Shown piece after piece: positions 57,062 through 64,000 of a stretch of DNA of 64,000 bases. This DNA comes from Acidobacteriota bacterium (lineage in GTDB: Bacteria > Acidobacteriota > Terriglobia > Bryobacterales > Bryobacteraceae). The notes below the pieces were generated by a model that was not told where the DNA came from, ran no database searches, and saw only the letters and a program-made list of their open reading frames with translations. The position numbers and the translations under genes are program-made. Numbering within the stretch: the stretch's first letter is position 1; the number at the start of each line of letters is the position of its first letter. The stretch covers positions 77,404 through 141,403 of the forward strand of contig JAFDVS010000014.1 in NCBI GenBank assembly GCA_018268935.1, given 5' to 3'.

Positions 57062-57901
57062 ATGCGAATGATCGCAACCTTGATGTTTTCCGCAAGCCTG
57101 ATGCTTGCAAACCATATGACAACCGGGGAGAAGAAATCGCTGACCATCGACGGCGCACGGAAAGTGATTGCGGGCGCGGTGGCTGAAGCGAAGAAAAATC
57201 ACGCCGCCGGCGTGGTAGCCGTGGTGGACGATGGCGGCAACCTGATCGCGGTAGAGCGGCTGGATGGAACGTTCGGCGCGGGTGCGAACATCGCTATCGG
57301 CAAGGCACGCACCGCGGCGCTTTTCAAGAAGCCCACGAAGTTTTTTGAAGACGTGATCAACAAGGGTCGAACGGCGATGGCGACACTGCCCGATTTCACT
57401 CCGCTGCAAGGCGGCGTGCCGTTGACCCTCGACGGGCAGATCGTCGGAGCCGTGGGCGTCAGTGGGGCCAATACCGCGGCGCAGGACGAGGAGTTCGCCA
57501 TGGCAGGCGCCCATGCACTGCTCACTGGTTCTACCGCCGCCGTCCGCTACTTTGACAGCGCTGCTGTCAGCGCGGCTTTCGACAAGGGCGCCGTGCTGTT
57601 TGACGCCTCAGACAAGTACATGGTGCATGCCAGCAGACGGGAAGCCGCGGGCATGGTGGAATTGCACGAGGAAGATGCCGACATCGTTTATGTGCTGAAG
57701 GGCACGGCAACTCTGGTCACCGGCGGGCGCCTGTTGGATGGCAAAGCGACGGGTCCCGGCGAGATCCGCGGGATGAACCTGGACGGCGGAGACACTCGGG
57801 AACTGAAGCCGGGCGACGTAGTGATCATTCCCGCCGGGACACCGCACTGGTTCAAGAAAGTGACCAACCCGTTCACCTATTACGTGGTGAAAGCGCGGTG
57901 A
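57062..57901 (+). CDS. GlcG/HbpS-like domain fused to a cupin, exported (279 aa)
   Basis: The signal region (MRMIATLMFSASLMLA) is followed by a GlcG/HbpS-type (DUF336) domain at about 25-160, recognised by VVAVVDDGGNLIAVERLDG, IGKARTAALFKKPTK and VGAVGVSGANTAAQDEEFA. Relatives bind haem or accompany glycolate/diol metabolism genes. The second domain (about 175-279) is a cupin with ELHEEDADIVYVLKGTATLV and GDVVIIPAGTPHWF, whose His/Glu pattern could bind a metal. The ATG follows AGGAG. It is three bases from the first SMP-30 gene. The fusion suggests a small-molecule sensor or enzyme; activity is not known. Confidence 0.82.
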   Translation: MRMIATLMFSASLMLANHMTTGEKKSLTIDGARKVIAGAVAEAKKNHAAGVVAVVDDGGNLIAVERLDGTFGAGANIAIGKARTAALFKKPTKFFEDVINKGRTAMATLPDFTPLQGGVPLTLDGQIVGAVGVSGANTAAQDEEFAMAGAHALLTGSTAAVRYFDSAAVSAAFDKGAVLFDASDKYMVHASRREAAGMVELHEEDADIVYVLKGTATLVTGGRLLDGKATGPGEIRGMNLDGGDTRELKPGDVVIIPAGTPHWFKKVTNPFTYYVVKAR

Positions 57902-57904
57902 TCC

Positions 57905-59527
57905 ATGCGAAAACATTTCCTTGCGGTAATGATTTGCGCTGCCGGGGCGCTTGGGTTGGCCAATATGCGGATTGTGCCGGAGACTCCGGTGGGCAAACCG
58001 CTGGCCACGGTGGATCTCGCTAGCAACGAAGGCGCACGTCTGATGAAGGGTGAGTGGCGCTACAGCGATGTGCGCATCGTGGAGACGGACTTCCTGGCGC
58101 CCGGCGCCGATGGGCAGCCCTCGCTCACGGCCACACGTACTTACGATTTCACGCCGCACGCCGGCGCGGCGGATTTCGATGATTCGGCATGGCCTGTGAT
58201 TGCGCCGGGGAGTCTGGAACAGCGCCGTGGGAAAGGCCGCCTCAGTTTCAATTGGTACCGCATCACGCTCACGGTGCCGGATCGCATCGGTTCGTTTGAT
58301 CCCACCGGTTCGACCGCCGTGTTCGAAACGTCGGTAGACGACTACGCCGAAATCTGGGTCAATGGCGAGCTTTCGCGCGCCGCGGGGCAAAGCGGCGGCA
58401 GCGTCGTCGGTGGCTGGAATGCCGCAAATCGACTGGTGGTGGGCCGTAACGTGAAGCCTGGGCAAAAGATTACACTGGCTGTTTTCGGCAGCAACGGGCC
58501 ACTGTCGAATCCGCCCACGAACTACATTTGGATGCGATACGCGCGGCTCGAATTCTTTAGCGGCCCGCACGGCCCCACGGCGATCACGCCGCGCGAAGTG
58601 AACGTCGAGGTGGAGCGCAATGACACCTCGCTCAATCGCATTGTGCCGCTCAATCCGAAGCTGTACAAACTCGCCGAGGGCTTTCAATTCACCGAGGGTC
58701 CCGTGTGGGTGCGCGAGGGCGGCCATCTGCTGTTCAGTGATCCGAACGCGAATACGATTTATCGCTACAAGCCCGACGGCGAAGACTTGACCGTGTTCCG
58801 CCACCCCAGCGGCTATGCGGGCGCGGACATCGCCGAATACGGGCAGCCAGGATCAAACGGACTGACGCTCGATCCACAAGGGCGGCTGACGATTAACGAA
58901 CACGGCAACCACCGTGTGTCGCGGCTCGAGAAGGACGGCAGCATCACCGTACTTGCCGATTCCTTCGAGGGGAAGCGGCTGAACAGCCCGAATGACCTGG
59001 TTTATCGCAGCGACGGCGCACTGTTCTTCACCGACCCGCCGTTCGGGTTGCCGAGATTCTTCGCGGATCCACGCAAGCAACTCGCGTTCAGCGGCGTGTT
59101 CTCGCTGCACAAGGGTCTGCTGCGCGTAGTGAGCGAGGATTTCACGGGGCCAAACGGTATTGCGCTTTCTCCCGACGAGAAGTATCTCTACGTGGCCAAT
59201 TGGGACGATCACAAGAAGGTGATCCGGCGTTACGAGGTCACTGCTGAGGCAACCCTTCGCAATGGAATGTTGTTTTTCGACATGACAGAAACCAGGGACG
59301 AGAATGCGCTTGATGGTTTGAAGGTGGATTTGGAAGGCAACTTATATGTCTCCGGTCCACGCGGCATGTGGATCCTTTCCCCCGAAGGAGAGCATCTCGG
59401 CACGGTGATCACGCCCATGCATCCGCACAATTTCGCCTGGGGCGATGAGGATGGAAAGACACTGTACATCTGTGCCAGAAGCGGTCTCTATCGCATGCCT
59501 TTGAAAATCGCAGGAGTCAGACCATGA
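57905..59527 (+). CDS. SMP-30/gluconolactonase with N-terminal beta-sandwich domain (540 aa)
   Basis: This is an exported lactonase-type propeller. Signal peptide (1-20) is followed by about 210 residues of galactose-binding-like beta-sandwich (RTYDFTPHAGAADFDDSAWP, VDDYAEIWVNGEL). A six-bladed SMP-30 propeller runs from about 250, with FQFTEGPVWVREGGHLLFSD, the metal-site strand GSNGLTLDPQGRL, RLNSPNDLVYRSDGALFFTD and GPNGIALSPDEKYLYV. Glu, Asn and Asp residues in these motifs are the usual Ca2+/Zn2+ ligands. Its stop overlaps the next SMP-30 ATG (ATGA). It probably opens sugar lactones made by the upstream GMC enzyme; this is an inference. Confidence 0.88.
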   Translation: MRKHFLAVMICAAGALGLANMRIVPETPVGKPLATVDLASNEGARLMKGEWRYSDVRIVETDFLAPGADGQPSLTATRTYDFTPHAGAADFDDSAWPVIAPGSLEQRRGKGRLSFNWYRITLTVPDRIGSFDPTGSTAVFETSVDDYAEIWVNGELSRAAGQSGGSVVGGWNAANRLVVGRNVKPGQKITLAVFGSNGPLSNPPTNYIWMRYARLEFFSGPHGPTAITPREVNVEVERNDTSLNRIVPLNPKLYKLAEGFQFTEGPVWVREGGHLLFSDPNANTIYRYKPDGEDLTVFRHPSGYAGADIAEYGQPGSNGLTLDPQGRLTINEHGNHRVSRLEKDGSITVLADSFEGKRLNSPNDLVYRSDGALFFTDPPFGLPRFFADPRKQLAFSGVFSLHKGLLRVVSEDFTGPNGIALSPDEKYLYVANWDDHKKVIRRYEVTAEATLRNGMLFFDMTETRDENALDGLKVDLEGNLYVSGPRGMWILSPEGEHLGTVITPMHPHNFAWGDEDGKTLYICARSGLYRMPLKIAGVRP

Positions 59528-60435
59528 GAACAGCGGCATTCTTTGGAGTGCTGGCGCTGGGCACACTCTTCGTTGTGAGGAGTGTGCCTGGCGGCCGTAC
59601 AGCAGAACAGACAGGGCCGCGCATCGTGCGCACCGACAAAGCGCTGGACACGCTTATCGCGCGTGATGCGCAGGTGGAACAGATTGCCGCCGGATTCGGC
59701 TCCGCCGCTGGGCCGGTGTGGAATCGCGCCGGCCGTTTTCTGCTGTTCTCCGACACTCCGAACAATGCCGTGTTTCGTTGGCGTGAGGGCGAAGGTGCGT
59801 CGCTTTACGCCAGGCTCTTCGCCGGTGCAGCGCCGCGCCCGGCGGCATTGGCGATGGATGACGATGGGCGCGTGGTTTTGTGCGAACGCGGCACTGGCCG
59901 TTTGACCCGGCTGGAACTGGATGGAACTCAGACCACACTGGCGGGCATGTTCGAGGATCTTCAACATCTTGTTTACCGCCGCGACGGTTCACTGTTCTTC
60001 ACCGATTCCGCCTCCGGCGTTTACAGGCTGTCCGGGAAAGGCGCGGTGCGCCTGGTGACGAACGCAGTCGACTCACCGCGCGGAATCGCATTCTCTCCCG
60101 ATGAGCGGACTCTTTATGTGAGTAGCAGCGGCATGGCACGTGCGAGGTGGTATGCCTTCGATATCGATGCGGAAGGCCGTGTGAAGCGACAGCGTGTGTT
60201 CTTCGACGCCGCCATGCCCGGCACAGCCGATGGCATGCAGGTGGATAAGCACGGCAATGTGTTCGCAGCCGGGCCAGGTGGGGTGCACGTCGTCTCCGCG
60301 CAAGGCCGCCAGTTGGGTTCCATCGTCTTTGATCAATCGGTTTCGGACTGTGCGTGGGGCGGTGATGGATCGATCCTTTATGTGACCGCGGGCACGGCCG
60401 TTTATCGCGTGCGCACGTTGACCAGAGGGCATTGA
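59524..60435 (+). CDS. SMP-30/gluconolactonase-like propeller, short paralogue (303 aa)
   Basis: A signal-like N-terminus (AAFFGVLALGTLFVV) precedes a lone SMP-30 propeller. It keeps GSAAGPVWNRAGRFLLFSD, VYRRDGSLFFTDSASG, SPRGIAFSPDERTLYV and ADGMQVDKHGNVFAA. The first metal-site Glu (FTEGPVW in the neighbour) is replaced by Ala (SAAGPVW) and the 'SPND' Asn-Asp pair is missing (HLVYRRDG), so catalytic competence is doubtful. It is translationally coupled (ATGA overlap) to the catalytically more complete SMP-30 gene and could be a partner subunit or a diverged duplicate. Confidence 0.82.
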   Translation: MRTAAFFGVLALGTLFVVRSVPGGRTAEQTGPRIVRTDKALDTLIARDAQVEQIAAGFGSAAGPVWNRAGRFLLFSDTPNNAVFRWREGEGASLYARLFAGAAPRPAALAMDDDGRVVLCERGTGRLTRLELDGTQTTLAGMFEDLQHLVYRRDGSLFFTDSASGVYRLSGKGAVRLVTNAVDSPRGIAFSPDERTLYVSSSGMARARWYAFDIDAEGRVKRQRVFFDAAMPGTADGMQVDKHGNVFAAGPGGVHVVSAQGRQLGSIVFDQSVSDCAWGGDGSILYVTAGTAVYRVRTLTRGH

Positions 60436-60504
60436 CCTTAGTAGGCCTCTCCAGCAAAAAACTGATTGCCGTCGCGGCGGTTCGGCTTTACGCTTGGGAC
60501 TGAG

Positions 60505-62208
60505 ATGAGGTACGTACTACTCGCCATTCTCTTTGCCATGAAGGCATGGGCACAGCCAACGATCGGCAGTTGCCCCGTGCTACCGGCCAACAATATTTGG
60601 AATACTCCCATCGATCATCTGCCGGTGAAAACCGATTCGCAAACGCTGGTGAACACCATCGGAGCGACTGCAACGATGCATGCGGATTTCGGTTCGGGCA
60701 CGTATAACGGAGGGCCGATCGGCATCCCGTTCCTCACCGTTGCTGGAACGCAGACGAAGTATCCCGCCACCTTTCTCTATGCCGACGAAAGCGATCCCGG
60801 ACCCTATGCGGTGCCTTTGAATGCGCCGATTGAGGGCGGCAGCAATAGCAACGGAGACCGGCATGCCATCGCTGTGGACACGACGAACTGTATCCTTTAC
60901 GAGTTGTACCGGGCGTTTCCGCAGGCTTCGAACTGGCAGGCAGATTCGGGGGCAATCTACAATCTGCGATCGAATGCACTGCGCCCCGCGGGGTGGACAT
61001 CCGCTGATGCAGCGGGATTGGGTATCATGCCGGGCCTGGTGACGTATGAAGAAATTCTCGCTGGTGAAATCAAGCATGCAATCCGTTTCACAGTGCCACA
61101 GACGCGGCGCGCGTATGTGTGGCCGGGCCGGCATTACGCATCGTCGCTGACTGGAACGCAATACCCGGCGATGGGGCAGCGCTTCCGGCTGAAGGCAAGC
61201 TTTGATATCTCGGGGTTCCCGGCGGAGGTGCAGATCATTCTGCGAGCGCTGAAGAAATACGGCATGATTCTCTCCGACAACGGCTCGGCCTGGTATATCT
61301 CCGGCAAGCCCGATTCACGCTGGAACAACGACAATCTGCGCTTGTTCCACAACATCGCGGGGTCGAACTTCGAAGCCGTGGATGCCACTGTTTTGATGAT
61401 TGACGTGAACTCAGGGGAAGCGCGTCAGAACGGCGTTTCGGTAAGTGTGACGCCGAGCGCGACGAATGTGCGGGTGGCGCGGACGCAGCAGTTCAGCGCG
61501 GCAGTGACGGGCTCGACCAACCAAGCCGTCACGTGGAGTGTGAATGGCGTCGCCGGCGGCAGCGCCGCGCACGGATTCATCAGTTCCACGGGGTTTTATA
61601 ACGCACCGAGTGTGCTGCCATCGCCTGCAACGGCGACAGTGCAGGCAACTAGCGTGGCTTCGCCCACCAGCGTGGGGCAGGCTGCTGTCACGCTTCTACC
61701 GTTACCATCGATCACTTCCGTAAGCCCCTCGCCGGTGACCACGGGCAACTTCGCGCTCACGGTGAACGGCGTTGGGTTCGTGGCTGGCTCAACGGTTTTT
61801 TTTAACGGCTCGGCACTCCCCACCACGTTCGTCTCCAGCACCCAACTGCGTGGTACGGGGAATACAACATCCGTGGCCAATAATGTTCCGGTGGTGGTGA
61901 ATACGGCGGATGGCATCACGACGAATACGGTGTATGTCAATGTAGTGGCACCGGCTGTTGCGGTGACGATTTCGCCGACGAGTGCAACCGTGCGCACCGG
62001 ACGAACACTGCAGTTCACGGCGAATACCACGGTCACCTGGCGGGTCAACGGTGTCGCTGGCGGCAATGCGGCGGTGGGCACCATCTCCGCCACAGGCCTG
62101 TACCGCGCGCCATCGTCCGTGCCCAATCCAAGCACGGTGACGGTGAGCGCGGTCTCCACCATCGATCCAACGAAATCCGCCAGCGCTTCTGTGAGAATCA
62201 GACGCTGA
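60505..62208 (+). CDS. Secreted protein with unknown N-terminal domain and Ig-like/IPT repeats (567 aa)
   Basis: It has a signal peptide ending near MKAWAQ. The first 310 or so residues form a domain I cannot name; it has NIWNTPIDHLPV, RHAIAVDTTNCILYELYRAF, AGEIKHAIRFTVPQTR and KYGMILSDNGSAWY. The C-terminus has a bacterial Ig-like (BIG2) module (about 325-410), an IPT/TIG module (about 412-495, SITSVSPSPVTTGNFALTV) and a second BIG2 module, the two BIG2 copies sharing WxVNGVAGG. Such repeats hold enzymes or adhesins at the surface. ATG 60505 begins the signal. It overlaps the DinB gene tail-to-tail by 11 bases. Confidence 0.75.
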   Translation: MRYVLLAILFAMKAWAQPTIGSCPVLPANNIWNTPIDHLPVKTDSQTLVNTIGATATMHADFGSGTYNGGPIGIPFLTVAGTQTKYPATFLYADESDPGPYAVPLNAPIEGGSNSNGDRHAIAVDTTNCILYELYRAFPQASNWQADSGAIYNLRSNALRPAGWTSADAAGLGIMPGLVTYEEILAGEIKHAIRFTVPQTRRAYVWPGRHYASSLTGTQYPAMGQRFRLKASFDISGFPAEVQIILRALKKYGMILSDNGSAWYISGKPDSRWNNDNLRLFHNIAGSNFEAVDATVLMIDVNSGEARQNGVSVSVTPSATNVRVARTQQFSAAVTGSTNQAVTWSVNGVAGGSAAHGFISSTGFYNAPSVLPSPATATVQATSVASPTSVGQAAVTLLPLPSITSVSPSPVTTGNFALTVNGVGFVAGSTVFFNGSALPTTFVSSTQLRGTGNTTSVANNVPVVVNTADGITTNTVYVNVVAPAVAVTISPTSATVRTGRTLQFTANTTVTWRVNGVAGGNAAVGTISATGLYRAPSSVPNPSTVTVSAVSTIDPTKSASASVRIRR

Positions 62209-62602
62209 GATTGCGCAGGGTGACAATCTGGCCGGCGTGGTAGGCGTTATGCTGCGCCACTCCGGCCAGCGGCTCCCAATGCGAATCCTCTGCCTTCTCG
62301 CGCACCGCGGCCAGCAGTTTCTCCAGGCTGTCCTGTAATGCTTGTTGCGACTGCGCCCAGTCGACGGGCGCGGGAAAATTGCCCGGCAACGGCTCCTTGT
62401 GTTTACGGCCGTACATGCGTTCCGCCGCTTCATCCATCCAGGCAGCGATGTGCAGCACCAGCTCATGAATCGTATGGGAAGAGCCTAGTCTGCGGTCTGC
62501 CAGCGCAGCGTCCACGCCTTCGATCGCTTCGCGCACCGACGGGCCGTGCCACGCTTTGCCCTCCACACTCTGACGCAGAATAGCTTCCAGATTCTGTTTC
62601 AT
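62198..62602 (-). CDS. DinB-superfamily protein (134 aa)
   Basis: This is a small four-helix-bundle protein of the DinB/YfiT family, typically metal-dependent and often acting as a thiol-transferase-like enzyme. Metal ligands look present: His in TIHELVLHI (first helix pair) and the C-terminal pair in HNAYHAGQI. Length is slightly short (150-170 aa is usual) because the N-terminus is compact. It converges with the Ig-like protein gene by 11 bases and lies 35 bases from the divergent transporter gene. The substrate is unknown. Confidence 0.85.
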   Translation of the reverse strand: MKQNLEAILRQSVEGKAWHGPSVREAIEGVDAALADRRLGSSHTIHELVLHIAAWMDEAAERMYGRKHKEPLPGNFPAPVDWAQSQQALQDSLEKLLAAVREKAEDSHWEPLAGVAQHNAYHAGQIVTLRNLSV

Positions 62603-62637
62603 GAAGCATAGTCTGCCACAATGAAGAATTCATCCTC

Positions 62638-63549
62638 TTGACAACGCACTCCCGCAAGCCTATCTGGATTGGACCTGTATTTGCTGTGCTCGCCGCAATC
62701 GGGTTCTCGGCCAAAGCGATCTTCATCAAAGTCGCTTACAGCACCACGCGCATTGATTCCATCACACTGATCGCGTTGCGCATGCTGTTTTCGATGCCGT
62801 TTTTTCTGGGCATGGCGTGGTGGGGCGCCCGTGGGCAAGCGCGGCTCACGATGCGCGAATGGGGATTGCTGAGCTGGTTCGGCTTCCTCGGCTATTACTT
62901 CTCCAGCTTTCTCGATTTTCTGGGCCTGCAGTATATATCCGCCGCGCTGGAAAGGCTGATCCTGTTCTCTTATCCAGCGGTGGTGCTGGTGCTCTCGGCG
63001 CTGCTCTACGGACGTGCGATTCATGGGCGGGAGATACTCGCTTTGCTTGTGTCGTTCTCCGGAATTGCTGTCGTCTTTCTCCAGGACCTGAAGATCACCG
63101 AATCGCCGCGCAATCTGTGGATCGGCAGCGGGCTGATCGTGGGCACATCGATTTCCTACGCCATCTACCTGGTGGGCAATACGGGGCTCATTCGCCGCCT
63201 GGGCGCGACACGCTTCACGGGCATGGCTGCGTCCATCTCTTCGGTCTTCGTGCTGGCCCACTACTTCGCGCAGCACTCGCCGCGCCAGTTGCAGGTTCCC
63301 GCGAGCCTGTACATGACAGTGCTCGGGCTGTCACTGGTATCGACGGCAATTCCCATCTGGATGACATCGGAGGCGCTGCGGTTGATCGGACCCAACCGCG
63401 TTGCGATCATCAGTTCCATCGGGCCTATTGTCACCATCTGGATGGGTGCGGTATTTCTTGGAGAAACCGTGAACGCAGTCACGTATCTCGGCGCGGCGCT
63501 GGTGCTCGGCGGCGTAGCGCTGGTCACCACATCCGGGCATACAGGATGA
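62638..63549 (+). CDS. EamA/DMT-superfamily inner-membrane transporter (303 aa)
   Basis: This is a ten-helix permease made of two EamA repeats (about 12-145 and 158-295). Typical features are GFSAKAIFIKVAY in helix 1, LRMLFSMPFF, LDFLGLQYISAALERLILFSYPAVVL, and in the second half ISYAIYLVGN and GPIVTIWMGAVFLGE. Relatives export amino acids or other small metabolites. The start appears to be TTG at 62638; no ATG in frame precedes the first helix and no strong ribosome site is visible. It is followed after 6 bases by a glycosidase gene. Confidence 0.88.
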   Translation: MTTHSRKPIWIGPVFAVLAAIGFSAKAIFIKVAYSTTRIDSITLIALRMLFSMPFFLGMAWWGARGQARLTMREWGLLSWFGFLGYYFSSFLDFLGLQYISAALERLILFSYPAVVLVLSALLYGRAIHGREILALLVSFSGIAVVFLQDLKITESPRNLWIGSGLIVGTSISYAIYLVGNTGLIRRLGATRFTGMAASISSVFVLAHYFAQHSPRQLQVPASLYMTVLGLSLVSTAIPIWMTSEALRLIGPNRVAIISSIGPIVTIWMGAVFLGETVNAVTYLGAALVLGGVALVTTSGHTG

Positions 63550-63555
63550 CCCACA

Positions 63556-64000
63556 ATGCGCGCATTGATCCTTCTTTTGTCGATGGCCGCCATGCTGGGG
63601 GGCGGTGAACTGCAGATCCGCGGCACGCGGTTCTACATGGATGGGAAGCCGTTCCCCTACACGGGCTACAGCTTCTTCAACGCCGTCTACAATCCCAACT
63701 TCAATCGCAGCGAAGCGGAGCGTAAGATGTGGCTCGATAAGTTTCGCAAGTACGGCTTAAATGTGCTGCGCATTTGGGCGCAGTGGGATTCGAAGCGCGG
63801 TTACGCCGATACGTGCCCCACTTGCACGCTCTATCATACCGACGGATCGCTTCGCATGGAGCATGTCGCGCGGCTTAAGGAGATCGCCGCGGCCACGGAT
63901 CGCGAAGGGTTCGTTCTGGAATTAACCTTGTTCTCGCAGGAGAGCTGGCATGAGAACATCCGGTTTGATGAGAAGGCGTCGGTGGCCGCCGCCATGGCGC
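63556..64000 (+). CDS. GH5-like glycosidase, N-terminal part (cut by window edge)
   Basis: The frame opens with ATG at 63556 and is still open at the last base (148 codons seen). A short signal-like stretch (ALILLLSMAAMLGGG) precedes LQIRGTRFYMDGKPFPYTGYS, a usual opening of cellulase/mannanase-type GH5 relatives. KYGLNVLRIWAQWDS, the strand-2 motif with Arg next to the substrate, and a long helix follow. The catalytic glutamates would lie beyond the edge. Function as a secreted beta-glycanase is inferred from this opening and the neighbourhood. Confidence 0.7.
   Translation, partial: MRALILLLSMAAMLGGGELQIRGTRFYMDGKPFPYTGYSFFNAVYNPNFNRSEAERKMWLDKFRKYGLNVLRIWAQWDSKRGYADTCPTCTLYHTDGSLRMEHVARLKEIAAATDREGFVLELTLFSQESWHENIRFDEKASVAAAMA

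Overview
This window looks like a piece of chromosome from an acidobacterium close to Bryobacter / Candidatus Solibacter (order Bryobacterales). That placement is inferred from gene content, not from a marker gene. The content includes two long orphan MacB/FtsX-type permeases of the acidobacterial 'ADOP' kind and two Oar-like TonB-dependent receptors with an N-terminal carboxypeptidase-regulatory domain. There are also two DUF1549/DUF1553 + DUF1501 gene pairs, PEP-CTERM proteins, several PQQ-type propeller enzymes, a tannase-family esterase and many exported carbohydrate-active proteins. DNA is GC-rich and very densely coded: no gene-free stretch exceeds about 200 bases. I saw no rRNA, tRNA, CRISPR array or insertion sequence.

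Layout. 1-4 kb: a minus-strand cluster of an unknown protein, a HigB/HigA-type toxin-antitoxin pair, a cytochrome-linked PQQ dehydrogenase and a PIN-domain toxin, followed by a plus-strand cytochrome c. 4.4-9.1 kb (minus): a PQQ-like propeller protein coupled to an MgtA-type Mg2+ ATPase, and a PEP-CTERM trypsin-like protease. 9.2-10.8 kb: an asparaginase fused to a bulb-type lectin domain. 10.9-15.9 kb (plus): a tight five-gene operon of VTC polyphosphate polymerase, DUF4956 membrane protein, HlyD adaptor, TolC-type channel and CotH kinase. 16-22.3 kb: pectate lyase, hybrid histidine kinase, glutamate-carboxypeptidase-like M28 peptidase and an HTH/SEC-C protein. 22.3-39.4 kb: a PEP-CTERM protein and two paralogous PSCyt/DUF1501 modules in opposite orientation. 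Between them lie a lyase-like protein, a giant hydrolase-hydrolase-propeller fusion, a small secreted protein and a permease.

39.5-53.9 kb: two TonB receptors, a flavoprotein with a triheme tail, a tannase gene broken by a one-base deletion, a mannonate-dehydratase/RspA-like enolase-superfamily enzyme and the second permease. 54-60.4 kb: an exported sugar/lactone oxidation cluster (GMC oxidoreductase, double VOC protein, DM13-like protein, GlcG-cupin fusion, two SMP-30 lactonases) with a strong intrinsic terminator in its middle. 60.5-64 kb: an Ig-like/IPT surface protein, a DinB protein, an EamA transporter and the start of a GH5-like glycosidase cut by the right edge.

Taken together, the genes describe a soil heterotroph that imports oligomers through TonB receptors, attacks plant polymers (pectin, phenolic esters, glycans) outside the cell or in the periplasm, and drains electrons through c-type haem and PQQ enzymes. 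The strongest candidate for an undescribed system is the VTC-DUF4956-HlyD-TolC-CotH operon, which has the outer parts of a tripartite exporter but no recognisable energising transporter. Composition is also unusual. The plus strand is strongly C-rich over roughly the first 30 kb whichever way the genes point, and the bias fades to near balance on the right.
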